DNA of 46,951 nucleotides from an uncultured Luminiphilus sp. (GTDB lineage: Bacteria > Pseudomonadota > Gammaproteobacteria > Pseudomonadales > Halieaceae): NCBI GenBank assembly GCA_905479205.1, contig CAJQLP010000042.1, positions 1 to 46,951 on the forward strand, given 5' to 3'. A program made the position numbers and the translations under genes. This document shows positions 46,170 through 46,951 of this stretch, piece after piece. How positions within the stretch are numbered: the first letter of the stretch is position 1; every line of letters starts with the position of its first letter. The notes beneath the pieces were generated by a model. The model did no database searches and had not been told where the DNA came from. It was given only the letters and a program-made list of their open reading frames with translations.

Positions 46170-46951
46170 ATGAACAAAACAACCGTTACATTCCTATTGG
46201 CTGCAGTTATTGGCAATAGTATAGGGGTCGCAGCCCAAACGGATCGTTTCGCGAACGTAGCGATCGGCGCTACTGAGGTGGCTCCAGAGGTTTACATGCT
46301 CGATGGTGCGGGAGGAAATATTGGTGTGAGCATGGGCAGAGATGGCATTCTCATCATTGATGATCAGTTTGCGCCACTTGCCGAACGCATTGCTGACACC
46401 TTGGCACGTTTAGAGGTTCGAGATGTAGAGAGTCGAGAGGTAGAGGTTCGAGATGATTCACATACGGTCAACGTAAAATATGTGATCAACACGCACTACC
46501 ACGGCGATCACACGGGCGGTAACGGCTACTTTGGCGAACGAGGGGCCACTATCGTGGCACACCAAAATGTTCGCGTGCGCTTGCTGGGTTTAGAAGATCA
46601 ACCGGAAGCAGCTTTGCCGGTAATCACGCATCATGATGGAGTTAATATTTACTTTAACGATGAGCAGCTAAAAGTTATCGCGTTATCAGGTCACACCGAT
46701 GGCGATTCTGCGGTGCTTTTTAAACACGCTAATGTTTTGCATGCGGGCGATCTATTCTTTAACGGCCGCTTTCCCTACATTGATCTTGATGGTGGCGGTG
46801 GCGTTGAGGACTACATTGCAAGCCAGCAAACAATGCTTGGGTTGATCAACGATGAAACAGTTGTGATACCCGGTCATGGCCCTTTGGCTAACCGGGCAGA
46901 TCTGCAATCGATGAATCGGATGATCGTAAATACCTACTCGGCGGTGAAGCG
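46170..46951 (+). CDS. Exported metallo-beta-lactamase-fold hydrolase (5' part, cut by window end)
   Basis: The reading frame from ATG 46170 (GGGAGGT just upstream) runs open to the last base, at least 260 codons. A signal peptide (TVTFLLAAVIGNSIGVAAQ) is followed by an MBL domain: NIGVSMGRDGILIIDDQ, the zinc motif THYHGDHTGG, SGHTDGDS with the next His, HAGDLFFNGRFP with the bridging Asp, and GHGPLA with the last His. The full metal set is present. The loop before the zinc motif contains a short duplicated stretch, LEVRDVESREVEVRD, encoded by a 15-base tandem repeat. Substrate unknown. Confidence 0.9.
   Translation, partial: MNKTTVTFLLAAVIGNSIGVAAQTDRFANVAIGATEVAPEVYMLDGAGGNIGVSMGRDGILIIDDQFAPLAERIADTLARLEVRDVESREVEVRDDSHTVNVKYVINTHYHGDHTGGNGYFGERGATIVAHQNVRVRLLGLEDQPEAALPVITHHDGVNIYFNDEQLKVIALSGHTDGDSAVLFKHANVLHAGDLFFNGRFPYIDLDGGGGVEDYIASQQTMLGLINDETVVIPGHGPLANRADLQSMNRMIVNTYSAVK
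46411..46455 (+). repeat. In-frame 15-bp tandem repeat, three copies, inside the MBL gene
   Basis: Copies 1 and 3 (46411-46425, 46441-46455) are identical TAGAGGTTCGAGATG; copy 2 (46426-46440) differs at three bases. Each copy adds five codons, giving LEVRD, VESRE and VEVRD, a charged insert before the zinc-binding motif. Its length can change without a frameshift. Confidence 0.9.

Overview
The window is a gene-dense stretch (about 40 protein genes, one tRNA, no gene-free gap above 300 bases) from what looks like a marine gammaproteobacterium. Supporting observations are the general gene repertoire: Tex, DeaD/CsdA-type helicase, AvtA, YcgN, FadL, RND pump, Tat-exported IorAB-type molybdoenzyme, many acyl-CoA enzymes and c-type cytochromes. 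A clear bciA homologue (8-vinyl reductase of bacteriochlorophyll synthesis) at 26443-27384 suggests an aerobic anoxygenic phototroph, for example of the OM60/NOR5 group. That placement is inference; no taxonomic marker was searched.

Layout. 1-800: tail of an upstream gene, then an SRAP/YedK-type abasic-site protein. 881-8014 (minus): a thiamine-diphosphate 2-oxoacid decarboxylase-like enzyme, L-lactate dehydrogenase LldD, and an RND pump with its adaptor. 8275-11573 (plus): an alpha-methylacyl-CoA racemase and a FadH-type 2,4-dienoyl-CoA reductase. 11607-16605: a penicillin-acylase family Ntn hydrolase divergent from FadL, then an alkylglycerol-monooxygenase-like membrane di-iron protein. 16703-21564: a cytochrome c, a membrane retropepsin-like protease, a hotdog thioesterase, a conserved unknown, a TauE/SafE permease overlapping an ETF-beta lysine methyltransferase homologue, and 3-mercaptopyruvate sulfurtransferase. 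21690-26309: Tex, a VOC protein and a DEAD-box helicase. 26443-31087 (minus): BciA, two adjacent acyl-CoA dehydrogenases and a patatin-like lipase. 31185-33107: an 11-bp tandem repeat, a BCCT transporter, and tRNA-Arg(ACG) with promoter and terminator. 33254-38627: an HD protein that may be a di-iron oxygenase, AvtA, a thiolase-like protein, a crotonase and an SDR. 38632-45981: IorB/IorA, an SDR with a degenerate active site, cytochrome c', a second patatin, and XdhC-YcgN-GFA. 46170-end: a secreted metallo-beta-lactamase-fold protein cut by the window edge.

The common theme is uptake and breakdown of lipids and other acyl compounds: FadL and two patatins, an ether-lipid monooxygenase homologue, acyl-CoA racemase, paired acyl-CoA dehydrogenases, dienoyl-CoA reductase, crotonase, thiolase-like protein and thioesterase. 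No transcriptional regulator, transposase, integrase, phage gene or CRISPR array was recognised. The region reads as ordinary chromosome with several under-described enzymes rather than a mobile island. The strongest leads are the stand-alone bciA, the putative di-iron HD oxygenase, the LldD/decarboxylase pair, the AGMO-like gene after fadL, and three proteins (thiolase-like, SDR, BCCT) whose usual catalytic or binding residues are replaced.
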